DNA of 34,981 bases. It comes from Nemertoderma westbladi (Eukaryota > Xenacoelomorpha > Nemertodermatida > Nemertodermatidae). The notes below the pieces were generated by a model, which did no database searches, was not told the origin of the DNA, and saw only the letters and a program-made list of their open reading frames with translations. The stretch's first letter is position 1; every line of letters begins with the position of its first letter. The DNA is taken from assembly GCA_032718475.1 (NCBI GenBank), contig JAUCBJ010008182.1:1-34981 (forward strand), read 5' to 3'. The translations under genes were made by a program, and so were the position numbers. Positions 1 to 9,359 of this stretch are shown here, in pieces.

Positions 1-75
1 CCCGAAAAACCTCTATGATTGATTAATGCATTGATGTTGTCTGTCTCTTTCGAAAATGGTGTTTTTTGTGGTGTT

Positions 76-357
76 CTAATCTTCATTAGTAGTTGGATAA
101 AGAACCTCTACCAGCATTTCCTTGCAGCATATGTTTGTGACATCTGTTTGCTCATCTGATTGCTCACCCAGTGGGCTACCACCTATTGGTGAATGTTTCA
201 AACAATTCAAAATGGTAGTCTTTAAGTCAAAATTATTTGTCAGTTGAGCGGATGATGTCTGATGCATAAACTTAGATACTACTGAGAGGTTAATTTTTGT
301 AACAGCCTCAGATACTCGCGAACAAATGCGCTCTACTGTGAGTGAATGGAGCTTCCA
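76..357 (-). CDS. Candidate terminal exon of an unknown gene, antisense inside the PLD intron
   Basis: On the minus strand an open frame of 94 codons runs from an AG at 358-359 to a TAG at 76-78. It is preceded directly by an in-frame TAG that would be part of the splice acceptor. The predicted peptide is Ser/Thr/Gln-rich and contains motifs such as GGSPLGEQSDEQTD and a Cys pair (ICCKEM). No domain is recognised and no transmembrane segment is visible. The upstream polypyrimidine tract is poor, so the acceptor is weak. It lies in the region 5' of the 594 PLD exon, so if real it is nested on the opposite strand. An open frame of this length could also occur by chance in AT-rich DNA. Confidence 0.2.
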   Translation of the reverse strand, partial: WKLHSLTVERICSRVSEAVTKINLSVVSKFMHQTSSAQLTNNFDLKTTILNCLKHSPIGGSPLGEQSDEQTDVTNICCKEMLVEVLYPTTNED

Positions 358-593
358 CTAATGCCAGCTAAGTACTATTTTTGGTAATTCTGTATTATCA
401 ATTCCGAGGATCATATTCGCGTATCAAAAAAATATAACAAATAACCTTTATTCCAATATTAATAATTTAAGTTTATACTCTAGTAAGTTTATAAAAATAT
501 CATAAAAATAAAATAAATAATAAAATAATAATTATAAATTTAATAACAAGCATAATTTCTGCATTTAATTACAATTCATTCATTATTTTGTAG

Positions 594-1461
594 TAATAAC
601 GAAGATTTCACAGTTTACATTGTCATGCCCATGTTCCCAGAAGGCGATCCAAATGCAGCAGCCACCCAAGAAATCCTCCAATGGCAATGCAGAACGATGG
701 AAATGATGTACAAACGATTGGCTGAGTGTTTGAGGACTTCAGATAGACCAGGAGGAAGAGCATTAACCGAATATCTACGGTTTTATTGTATAGTAAACAG
801 GTATGTTATTTGTTTCTGTTGCCTTTCAAAATTATAGCATAGTTTAGATATGTCATACATTATGGCTTTCAGGAATTAATGCTTACTATATAATATTTTT
901 ATTTGAAGGGAGGCGGATTTACCTGAAGACATCTGCGTGGGATCGACCGCAGTCGAGACAAATCTGCAGTCAACCCGTCGGTTCCCGATCTACGTTCACT
1001 CAAAGATGATGATAGTAGATGATGAAGTGGCAATCGTTGGATCTGCAAACATCAACCAGCGATCAATGAGTGGAGGACGTGACAGTGAGATTGCGGTTGG
1101 GGCCTACCAGCCGGGACACGTAGACGATGGAGCCACGGCACCTCGTGGAGTGGTCCACGGCTTCCGAATGTCATTGTTCGCCGAACATTTAGGAACAGAG
1201 TTTGTGAACAACATTGAACGATTTCTTGAGCCGAGCAGAATTGATTGCATTAAAACTGTGAACCAGTTAGCGGAACGCAACTGGGAGTTATACATGCAGA
1301 ATGAACCCAACGACCTACCTGGACACCTAATTCCCTATCCTCTAGAAATTTCCCCAGATGGATATCTGGAATATAAATCTGGAATGAATAACTTTCCTGA
1401 TACTCAAGCAAACATAAAAGGAAAATGTTCTAAAATGCTACCCGATGACCTAACAACTTAG
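594..1461 (+). CDS. PLD: Phospholipase D, plant-type (C2-PLD family), last two exons
   Basis: Phospholipase D hydrolyses phosphatidylcholine to phosphatidic acid and choline. Two exons are visible. Exon 594-800 follows the acceptor TTTTGTAG and ends before GTATGT. Exon 909-1461 follows TTGAAG and ends in TAG. Both splice joints keep one reading frame (phase 2). The first exon carries [13 protein letters not shown] and [12 protein letters not shown], matching the MWPEG and QRRTMEMMY blocks of plant PLDs. The second carries the complete second HKD motif, [18 protein letters not shown] (HxK, then D, then GSxN), followed by [37 protein letters not shown] and a C-terminal FPDTxAxIxG...LTT, all typical of the plant/C2 class and absent from animal PX-PH PLD1/2. 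The first HKD, the C2 domain and the start lie left of the window. Identity is secure from motifs. That the host is an animal follows from the neighbouring Pax exons and BEL/Pao elements. Confidence 0.9.
801..908 (+). other. 108-nt intron of the PLD gene
   Basis: The intron has a CAG|GTATGT donor at 800/801 and an AAG acceptor ending at 908. Removing it joins the family block ending in VNR to EADLPED in frame and restores the expected spacing to the HKD motif. Confidence 0.8.
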
Positions 1462-2661
1462 CTTAATCTTATCATACTGTACAGTAGTACCTTTCCATGT
1501 ATTGTTTTATGTAACCCCATTTGGATAATTTGGTCGATAAACGCATGCTATTAGGCAATTTTATAATTTTAAACTTAAAACACATTTTTAAAAACAAATT
1601 GTAAACTCTTAAAGTAAGACTGGATGGTGGGAAACTGTACTAAGGAAAACTACAGTCTGATGCTAATTAGGGAGCCTTGGCAAAATATGGTGATGTCAGT
1701 ATCTATTTAAGTTTAAAATTTACAGGGAGCCGCTCCGAGATGCTTTGATATTGTGAATTCAAAATCGATTTGGATGCAGATTTGCAAACGTATTAATCTT
1801 TTAGGTTTGTTATAAATAGTATTAAATTTTATAAACAAAAAATTTCGAAAAGTTGTCTGATTCTTTTATGCAGGGTGGCTATCTAGACACCCACAGAAAG
1901 TTTCAGAGTAATTGCTCAAAAATTGTAGAATTAGTAGGGTTTTGGTAGTAGGGTTGACAATTTCATAAAAAAAATATTTGTAGATAATCGACCTTTCCTT
2001 ATACGTAGTAATAGTAATTTCAATAGGAATCCCTAAATGGAAATTGTTATAACTTGAAAACTAAAAGAGCTATTAAATAGCGGTTTTCAGATTTGGAAAC
2101 ACAATTTCATCGTGCATTATAATAGATCATAAAAAAAAATTAGACATATTTGGGATAAAAATGGTGTACCCCATTCCCCACCCCCCCCTTAAGGAACAAA
2201 AAATTCATGAATAGACTTACACTAGTCGCATACATTAGCTATCATATACGTTAGACCAATCAATGGATATAAATAATACTGAAGACGTGTTTTAGAAGTT
2301 TATTGTTTCTAGGTTATGGATTACTTTGCAGGGTTATAATACTCTGTAAAGTAGTACTTTTGAGTGTCACGAGATTTCATCAGGGCTTTGATAAGTTGAA
2401 ATAATCTAACAAAATTAGATGTTAAACTGTTTTTACAAGGAATTCTACTGAATACGGCATAAATTATTTAGAAACAGATTAATACAAGTGATAACTAGAA
2501 ACGTACAAAGTTAGTTTATAAATTTCTAAAACTATGTTATTCACGATATCATTCAGTATAATCTGCGATGTTTGTTGCAACAATATTTAAATTATTAAAA
2601 TTATGGTCGCTTGCACTTATAATATACCGGGAATTATTATACACCGCACATTTGTTTTCCA
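1462..2661. other. Convergent intergenic region between PLD and Pax stops
   Basis: No coding potential is recognised on either strand. The region is AT-rich, with homopolymer A/T runs and a C-rich patch near 2175-2191. A perfect AATAAA close behind the PLD stop was not seen; GATAAA at 1536-1541 is the nearest variant. Positions about 2262-2340 belong to a dispersed repeat shared with 8272-8345. Confidence 0.5.
2262..2340 (+). repeat. Dispersed repeat, copy 1 (other copy 8272-8345)
   Basis: Both copies begin CAATGGA and share the blocks TAGAAGTTTAT, GTTTCTA and GATTACTT(T/C)GCAG in the same order and orientation, with small indels between them. The right copy abuts the outer edge of the foldback element at 7.6-8.3 kb, so the unit may be a piece of that element family or an older insertion. 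Confidence 0.5.
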
Positions 2662-3204
2662 TCATTTGTTGTTGAGAATGTTATCTATAGAAAATTTCAG
2701 TTTTTCAGATGTAGAAATAGTTGACGCGCCTCGTATTTGTTGGGAAGTGTCAGTTGTCTTCAGCTGAAAAACAATAAAATAAATAAAAGCAGATGCAAGT
2801 AGGGTTGATAGTATATTAGTAGCAGCACCGGTAGCTGTACCACGTTTTAATAAGGTACCGGTGCCACCGGTATTAGATAAATCAATATACAAACAGCCTG
2901 TAACTGGCAATCATCACCAGGCCCACAGGCCCATCCCATTAATTAAATACCTTTATTTTAGTTCCGCCACTCGCCGAATTAGGGATCGACATAACGACAC
3001 CTGGCGATCCGTTAATGTAACCATAGTTATAGTTCCGTAGGATTCTATTAATGCTGGATACACTGGGTACGTTAGTTAGGTTGCACACTCCATCGGCTAC
3101 GAGGTGTTCTCGTATCTCCCACGCGAATACAGTGACATTGCTGCGTTTGTATTGGAGTATGTGGGTGACAACGTTGGGGGTTGAGACTCTTGGTTTACTG
3201 CCGC
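2662..3204 (-). CDS. Pax: Pax family transcription factor, two 3' exons (RED half of paired domain plus EH1/octapeptide)
   Basis: Pax proteins are nuclear DNA-binding regulators of development. On the minus strand, exon 3204-2951 follows a CTTACAG acceptor and ends AAAG|GTATTT. It encodes [33 protein letters not shown] and [19 protein letters not shown], the C-terminal (RED) subdomain of a paired domain, starting at the GGSKP junction. Exon 2763-2662 follows TTTTTCAG, joins in phase 0 and ends [12 protein letters not shown]-stop. FSIDNIL is an EH1/octapeptide, the Groucho-binding motif also found in Pax proteins. No homeodomain is visible downstream before the PLD gene. The first half of the paired domain and the start codon were not found; they should lie at higher coordinates, so the LINE at 3.7-7.5 kb would sit in an intron. 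A Pax1/9-like layout (paired domain plus octapeptide, no homeodomain) is one reading. The subfamily is not assigned. Confidence 0.85.
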
Positions 3205-3719
3205 CTGTAAGCGAAATTGATGGTCTTTTATCTATTTACATAAATGTTTGTGAAAAGTGTCCTTTTCCGACAGCAGAATTATGAGCCGAGTGTATTTATG
3301 TACCGACCGAACGTGGGAAGTTTACATAAATATACAAGTTATTGGTTATCCAAGCTGAAAAGTGAAAAGTACGCTTCTAAGACAATGTTGTACGTAATTT
3401 TATTTGTAATTTGTATTGAATTTTTCGCACTATCAAATCGCCAGGGCGACATATTTTCTAACTTTATATTTCCAGTATATCCAGTATGTCACCGCGTCAT
3501 TATTAGGTAGGTATAGAAAATTTATGTGGGATGTTACTAAAATAGCATAACTACAAATAATTCCCCACAAATTAATAAAATTACATTCGCCATTGTTCAT
3601 GTTCTTTTACTTATAACTCGTGCCGTAAAGCTATAAAGTGCTACTTTATGAACAATGACGTACTGTATAGTTATTATTACGTTACGTCAACTTATCAGCG
3701 TTATATTAATTCGATACAC
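3205..3719. other. Presumed Pax intron sequence
   Basis: No motif was recognised on either strand. Short open frames on the + strand (3051-3284, 3244-3510) are antisense to the Pax exon or low-complexity and show no family resemblance. Confidence 0.5.
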
Positions 3720-3796
3720 CCCCAGGCGGGGTAAATGGAAACCAGTAAAATTTATGTACATAAATAAATAGAAAATAAATTGAATACAATTATTAG

Positions 3797-6571
3797 TTAT
3801 TGAGATGCGAGACGGGAAAGTGGAGGGCAGTCGCTGCAGTTCAATGCATGATATCGTCGTGTACATGGGAGGTTACAATACTGACATATACATTCGGTGG
3901 ATAGCGAGTGGAAAGGCGTTTGGTTGACGCAGATTAGGTGGTGGAACCCATGGGCGGTCGCACGAGTAATAACGTGCCTGTTACGCTGACCTGCCATCTT
4001 CCAATGGGAATTCTGGAATCCGGGGCCGTCCAGAAAAGATTCTGTGATGAAGTTGTTGTTACGTTCGCGTCGGTGCTCGCGGTATCTGGAGGAGACGTCA
4101 TCAGTTAATAAGTCTGGATATTTCAATAGTACTGCGGCCATAAATGGAGGTTCGTTAATCAAGTTTAGAGCGAGTGTAGAGGAGGCTGATGTGTGGAGAG
4201 ACAACATTCTTTTGATGTGTTGAGTCTTTATTTTATCCAATTCTTTAAGGTTCTGTAATGTTAGGTATTTACCAATACTAGTTATTAGGTAGAGTGCTGA
4301 AGGGGCAATTTTCATGTTGAATATTTTTAGTCCTGTTTCAATAGAGAGTAAACGGAGATGTGTCAGTGAACCGATCGTTGAATAAGCAGTGGCTTTCTTT
4401 AACTGGATGTGCTCAGAGAAGCAGAGGGACGGTTGAAGGACTAGTCCGAGATACTCGTAACGGTTGACGATTTCTATGGGAGTGTTATTGTAGGTAAACT
4501 TGTCTGCGCGAGCTAGACGCCCGGCTTTACGGAATTTAATAATTTTAGTTTTCTTTAAGTTTACAGTCATTCCGTTTAGGAGGCACCAGTCATATAACGC
4601 ATCGAGAGCGCGTTGTAGTTCCTCGCGGTCATCGGAATACAGTGCCAGATCATCTGCGTAGAATATCAGTTTAATAAATCGACACACCCTAAGTATTGTG
4701 TGGGCGAGATCGGCGATAAATATTATAAAACATGTTGGGGATAGACAATCACCCTGGAGGATTCCGCGAAGTTGCTTAATGGTTTTCGATAGACGGAGTC
4801 CGTCGTATATTCGGATGTCATTGTTTAGTAGATCTTTAATTATACCGTAAATCTTCCCTTTAATACCAAAGTTATATAACTTGTAAAGAAGAACTGCCCT
4901 TGGGACAACATCAAACGCCTTCCGGAAGTCGACGAACGCGACGAAAACAAATCGCTTGCCGGAGCCAGTTCGCCGGAAGGACGCCGAGATATCGGCAAGA
5001 AGTTGCTCCACCGCGTGGCGAGTAGACCTCCCCTGCATAAATCCGTATTGGACCCCGGGTATTAGGTGGATTACGTGTAGGCGAATTCGCTTATTAATTA
5101 TCGATGTAAATAATTTCAGGAGAACCGAGAGGAGAGCGATTCCTCTATAATTATCTGGATCTGTTACAGAACCTTTTCGTTTGTAAAGGATCTTTATGAT
5201 ACTCTGATACCACAGTGTTGGTAATTTCCCGAGGTTAATACAGGCATTGTATAAGAGTGTTAAGGGGACTAGAATAAATACGATGGTGGACTTTAGGTGT
5301 TCATAGAACAGTTGATCGGGGCCGCAGGATTTATTGTTCGCAGAATCGCGGATGGTTGCCGCAACTTCCTCGGCTGTGATTGGTTCATTGAACCATTCAG
5401 CGGAGGTTCGCTCACTGTCGGAAGAGTCGGGAACCGTTGGGCAGGATGGCGGGATGTTAGGGGTACCGACGAGGTTGGAGAAGTGGGACTCCAGCCTTGT
5501 GGAATCTATGGGGGCGACTGAGGATTGTGTATCCTTAAATAGGAGCCAAGGTTTCACCTCGGCTTTATTGAGTTTTTGTAAGAGGCAGTTGTCCTCGTAC
5601 TCTTGTCGTTTCGTTTTGATTAGCTTCTTATACTGTTTACGTTGATTCCAGAATTCCTTATTGTCGTCGCTAGACTGTTCGCGTCTCCTCATTGCCAGTA
5701 AGAGGGAACGCTTAAGTCGTTGGCAGTCAGTATCGAACCACGGTTTACCAGCGGATTGTTGTGGTTTCTTAGGGATCGTCGATTCCGTTAGTGTTTGTGT
5801 CAGTAGTGTAGTCGCTAGGTCAATATCTGAGTCTTCCAGAGCATTGCTGATTCCACTGGCCAATATAGTTGGGTGTACCCCAAGTTTATTAATGTCGATC
5901 TTTCGGCTTAACATGGGAGGTCGATAGTCTATATCTATAAGAGGGTCGGGAATATAAATTGTTGCTGTAACGCGTTGGTGTTTTCGGATCGGGTTAGTGG
6001 TTACAGTTATTGTATGCGTCTGATTTGTAGGACCCAGGAGTCTTACGAACACTAGGTCAATACAACTCGTTCCCTGTGGAGAGCAATAAGTTGCTACGGT
6101 TGGGTCGTTTAAACATATAAACCCTAGGTTGGACAGATAGTCGCTGAGCTTAGAACCCCGGTCGCCGGAGTCGAGACGGCAGTTGAAATCCCCACCGATT
6201 ATAGTGGTTTTGTTTGGGTCAGTTTGTGCAAGCGCGCCTGCGATGATGAGAATAACGTCTTCAACCCGGTGGTTTGGATTGAAGTAGAAAACCGCTATGT
6301 TGGATGCCCGAGTGTTGATGATAATGAACTGTTTTTCTGTTGCGATAAGAGATGGATCTAAATTAGGTTTGCATAAGATAGAGAGTCCCTCTGAAGGGCG
6401 CCCCCTTCTTTGAGTGACGGCTGGTTCTATAAATGGATAATAGTTATTTACATTACACAAAGTTGATTTCGAATAAAATGTTTCAGTTAGTAATAATACA
6501 TCGTCATTAATAAATAGCTCATCCGGGGTCAGGTTATCTAGAATAAACTGTAGCCCTTCGACGTTCCACAC
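3797..6571 (-). CDS. LINE ORF2: endonuclease-reverse transcriptase
   Basis: This 924-residue open frame encodes the enzyme that nicks target DNA and primes reverse transcription. The N-terminal endonuclease shows VWNVEGL, LLLTETF (catalytic Glu), GGDFNCRLDSGD and DLVF. Its usual final SDH motif reads RKH, so the His is kept but the Asp is not. The RT core shows motif A FVDFRKAF (Asp near residue 548), GILQGDCLSPTCFIIF, and motif C YADD at about 638-641. A C-terminal Cys/His cluster (CICQYCNLPC...HALNC) lies near residues 893-915. The frame is open upstream of the GTG at 6571 and overlaps the end of ORF1, so the true start may be further upstream. The catalytic RT residues are intact and there are no internal stops, so activity is possible but not shown. 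Confidence 0.9.
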   Translation of the reverse strand: MWNVEGLQFILDNLTPDELFINDDVLLLTETFYSKSTLCNVNNYYPFIEPAVTQRRGRPSEGLSILCKPNLDPSLIATEKQFIIINTRASNIAVFYFNPNHRVEDVILIIAGALAQTDPNKTTIIGGDFNCRLDSGDRGSKLSDYLSNLGFICLNDPTVATYCSPQGTSCIDLVFVRLLGPTNQTHTITVTTNPIRKHQRVTATIYIPDPLIDIDYRPPMLSRKIDINKLGVHPTILASGISNALEDSDIDLATTLLTQTLTESTIPKKPQQSAGKPWFDTDCQRLKRSLLLAMRRREQSSDDNKEFWNQRKQYKKLIKTKRQEYEDNCLLQKLNKAEVKPWLLFKDTQSSVAPIDSTRLESHFSNLVGTPNIPPSCPTVPDSSDSERTSAEWFNEPITAEEVAATIRDSANNKSCGPDQLFYEHLKSTIVFILVPLTLLYNACINLGKLPTLWYQSIIKILYKRKGSVTDPDNYRGIALLSVLLKLFTSIINKRIRLHVIHLIPGVQYGFMQGRSTRHAVEQLLADISASFRRTGSGKRFVFVAFVDFRKAFDVVPRAVLLYKLYNFGIKGKIYGIIKDLLNNDIRIYDGLRLSKTIKQLRGILQGDCLSPTCFIIFIADLAHTILRVCRFIKLIFYADDLALYSDDREELQRALDALYDWCLLNGMTVNLKKTKIIKFRKAGRLARADKFTYNNTPIEIVNRYEYLGLVLQPSLCFSEHIQLKKATAYSTIGSLTHLRLLSIETGLKIFNMKIAPSALYLITSIGKYLTLQNLKELDKIKTQHIKRMLSLHTSASSTLALNLINEPPFMAAVLLKYPDLLTDDVSSRYREHRRERNNNFITESFLDGPGFQNSHWKMAGQRNRHVITRATAHGFHHLICVNQTPFHSLSTECICQYCNLPCTRRYHALNCSDCPPLSRLASQ

Positions 6572-6597
6572 AGAGAGTTTAATCGATTGGGGGAGCG

Positions 6598-7372
6598 CTA
6601 TGGAGGGGGTGGGTTGCGGGTGAGGTTGTCGTCCCCCGAGACCGCGGTAGCTGAAGTTGCGACTGTCTGCAGTAAAGGGACCGGGTTTGGGTTGAGTAAT
6701 CGAGGTTTGAGTCCATATCGAACACGTTCTTCGTCATTGAGTGCGTAGTTCCGGATGCTGATGCCTGCACCCCAGGCATCGGGGTTCATTAAGGAATCTC
6801 GATCGACTTGATCACAGATCACGTGGAAGCTAATAAACGGGGAGTCTGTTCTTGGGATGATGGGTATTACTTCCTCGAAGGGGAGTTCCTCCTTTGGTTA
6901 GGTAGTTGCTAACCTCCTCGGCGGTGACGGACGGATCTAGTCTGCCTATGTGGATGTCAGCCTTTCGGACTGTTGGCGTTTTCTGTTGGAGCTGGGGAAC
7001 TCTGAGAGTGCCACCAACCTTGTTCCCGCGAAGAGATTCTGGTCGAGGTGTGCGAGGTCCTGTAGGTAGCCTAGTGAGGTTAGATTCGCGGGGGACGTAT
7101 GAGGTTGGGGTTGATTCCAGGCCCCGAACCGGAGGGCTCGATGTTGGAACCAGAACCGTTTTAGCGTGGAGGAGCTCGTTCTTTGCAGCAATTGTTTCCT
7201 CGCGAGATTCGACGAGTTTACCGAGGGTTACCGTGTACATAGAGCTCATGGCGATAAGTTTTTCGGATACTGATTTCTCTTCGTCGACAGTTACTGATTT
7301 CTTTCGCTTGAAAGATTGAACTAAACGAATGATATCATCTTGAAGCGCTATAAACTTCGCGGCTTCCACCAT
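6598..7372 (-). pseudogene. LINE ORF1 (nucleic-acid-binding protein) with a single frameshift
   Basis: The first part (7372 to about 6890) begins MVEAAKFIALQDD and has a charged helical, coiled-coil-like N-terminus of about 75 residues. A Pro/Thr-rich linker follows, then an RRM/pre-C2HC-like start (ADIHIGRLDPSVTAEEVSNYL). The reading frame breaks near 6889-6893, at a CCTCC/TTT run on the + strand. A neighbouring frame then continues the same domain to 6598, through DQVDRDSLMNPDAWGAGI. A one-base change at this run explains the shift; it could be a mutation or an assembly error. The product would bind element RNA. Confidence 0.75.
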
Positions 7373-7619
7373 ATCGCAATAATAATCAGATAGTACAGTA
7401 GTAATACAGAAGTAGCAAAATTTCTAGGTCAGTAGTAGGTAGTCCAGTAACAATCTCTGCCTTTCATCAATCTTATTGTAGTACTTATGAAAGCTTAATT
7501 ATTAATATTAATATTGTATTGGTTAGGAATATTAATATCCTTTTAAGAAAACGTAATTAATTGCAGTTTCTCTAACATCAGCTCGATAAATAATCGTGTA
7601 CTTAGCATACAATGGATAT

Positions 7620-8268
7620 ATATCATTATGGCCTACTATTTATACACCATGTGACACACCCGTAATATAGTGTCATTTTCTGATGACACGGACCCCCCCA
7701 AAATTTTCTACAAATCTTTATCATATTGCTTGAAATTTGAAACACAACTAGTTCCACTCACCGTCGATGTCAACACGAAGCCTGAATTTTTGATTTTGCC
7801 TGTAAATTTTTTATAAGCGTTTAAAAAAAGTGTCTTTTGTGAAATTGCTCTTCTCCCATCGTTGCCATTTTCCATATAGTAAAGAATTTTTCATATCATT
7901 AGAAAGCTTGCGTTGCAAGGATTCCAAATATGTAACAATATCTGAAGAATCTCATTCTCTCATTCGAGAATTTTACGTATTTATTAAATTGAATAAATGG
8001 CTTACAGCGAACGATAATTTTTGCAATCTTTGAACATCAGCTTTGCAACGCAAGCTTTCCAATGATATGAAAAATTATTCACTAATATGAAGAATGGCGA
8101 CGATAGGAGATATGCAATTTCGCAAAATACACTTTTTTAGAATGCTTATAAAAAAATCAAAGGTAGAATCAGGTAAAATCAAAAATTCCGGCTTCATGGG
8201 GACATCTACGGTGAGTGGAAGTAGTTGTATTGTCATGTTGTCAAGGTGTATAGTAGGCCATCATATCA
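7620..8268. mobile_element. Foldback element / long-TIR MITE
   Basis: Two arms of roughly 190 nt or more are inverted copies of each other. TTCCACTCACCGTCGATGTC near 7752 pairs with the complement of the segment near 8190-8218, and ATCATTAGAAAGCTTGCG near 7895 with the complement of the segment near 8050-8070. The loop between them is about 100 nt. The ends match too: GGCCTACTAT near 7630 and ATAGTAGGCC near 8250. The left arm holds an extra block of about 90 nt (7660-7745). No protein is encoded, so it would be non-autonomous. Confidence 0.7.
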
Positions 8269-8271
8269 TCA

Positions 8272-8345
8272 CATCAATGGAGAATACTAGACTGTTCTAG
8301 AAGTTTATGGTTTCTAAGTTAGTGATTACTTCGCAGCGTTCCATT
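8272..8345 (+). repeat. Dispersed repeat, copy 2 (other copy 2262-2340)
   Basis: It aligns with 2262-2340 from CAATGGA through the GATTACTTCGCAG block, same orientation, with several substitutions and small indels. Confidence 0.5.
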
Positions 8346-8378
8346 TAATTATATACTTAACATCATTAATATGATAAT

Positions 8379-8566
8379 AATGATTGTCTATCGTACATTT
8401 CCATCTACCTTTTAAATGTTAGTACATTTTTTGATGAATTTAGTGATACATTGCAGAGACTAATTGTGGCTCCATTAATCGTGTACTTGGGGACTTCAAT
8501 TTTCACGTAGACGACCAACATAACAAAGAAGCGGCCGCACACATTAGACTTGGTACTAGTACATAA
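8379..8566 (+). pseudogene. LINE endonuclease-domain relic
   Basis: One frame reads STFFDEFSDTLQRLIVAP up to about 8475. After a frameshift the next frame reads VLGDFNFHVDDQHN, and it ends at TAA 8564-8566. LGDFNxHxDD preceded by FxDEFSDxL is a hallmark of the apurinic-type endonuclease of CR1/L2-like LINEs. No RT part follows, so this is an internal fragment. It is on the opposite strand to the LINE at 3.7-7.5 kb and differs from it in sequence. Confidence 0.6.
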
Positions 8567-8783
8567 ATACCATACGTTAATCATATATATTTAAAACAAA
8601 ATTACGTTTAGATTTGAGTTAAATTTATTTTTATTTATTCCCCCAGTGCATGATTTATATGAAATCACGTGATATCCGGTCGCAATCGGAATACCCAAAG
8701 TATTTGCAGTTTACTATGTGACATACTGTACTTCTCTACAAAGTTAATGTAGCCAATAACTCAGAAGTCGTTAAATTATTTAA

Positions 8784-9359
8784 TTAAGCAATTGTGCTAG
8801 ATTTACCTTGTGTAGAAGATGATCCTTGTCTCGAGTATTTCCTGGTCTCCAAGCGATCAACCAATAGTTTTACGAACTGCATTCCGTCGCTTCTCATTGG
8901 ATGAGGAAAATCGATTTGTTGTCTTCCCATTGGAAACCTGATGGATTCGTTTAACTGTGGGTAACGCATGGCAACCCTGTAAGCAGCAGCTGCTGAATTC
9001 CAAGACTGTTGGTTTGTCCAAGAATCATATTTCCTGATATACAGTCGGTCTATAAAATAGACGTCGAACAATTAGGACTTTATTATTTTAATTAAATAAC
9101 TAGTTTTCAATAATTTCCTGCGAAGAAGTGTATTTCTGTGAGTCAGAAAAATACATAATAAATATAAAGTAAAATACATTTAATTATGAATTAATATGAA
9201 ACGAATCAATATGTATGGAATTAATACTGATGAATTAATTTATGAATTAATTAATGAATATGAAACATCAGCATTACCTTCAACATTATCAGCAACAGAC
9301 TTCGCCTCCATGTCTGTTGATAGACGATTGATTAAGCTGCTGCCTTCTGATCAAAGAAT
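8784..9359 (-). CDS. Small two-exon gene, 99-residue protein of unknown function
   Basis: On the minus strand, exon 1 (9359-9278) follows a good acceptor-like ATCTTTTCAG and ends GAAG|GTAATG. It holds a start codon at 9311-9309 in a fair context (ACAGACATGG). Exon 2 (9049-8784) follows CTATTTTATAG and stays in frame (phase 1 junction), ending in TAA. The protein is basic and hydrophilic, with SWTNQQSWNSAAAAYRVA, IRFPMGRQQIDFPHPM and a Ser/Gln-rich tail. No signal peptide or membrane segment is visible. A run of overlapping AATAAA signals lies on the minus strand near 8640-8627, about 150 nt past the stop. I do not recognise the family. The in-frame fit of three independent splice signals is the main support. 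If exon 1 is spliced at 9360, further 5' UTR exons lie to the right. Confidence 0.45.

Larger units (their letters stand above)
3720..7480 (-). mobile_element. Non-LTR retrotransposon (LINE), two-ORF type, nearly full length
   Basis: The 5'-to-3' order on the minus strand is: short leader; ORF1 (7372 to 6598) with coiled coil and RRM/pre-C2HC-like region; ORF2 (6571 to 3797) with apurinic-type endonuclease, reverse transcriptase and a C-terminal Cys/His cluster; then a short AT-rich 3' tail. Both ends are approximate because I could not find target-site duplications by eye. One frameshift in ORF1 and none in ORF2 suggest a young insertion. Clade is not assigned; the two-ORF layout fits the CR1/L2/Jockey range. 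Confidence 0.8.

Noticed and set aside
1104-1310. Minus-strand frame within PLD exon 2
   Set aside because: Shadow of a well-supported PLD exon.
6906-7319. 137-codon plus-strand frame
   Set aside because: Antisense shadow of LINE ORF1, whose coiled-coil and RRM-like features lie on the other strand.
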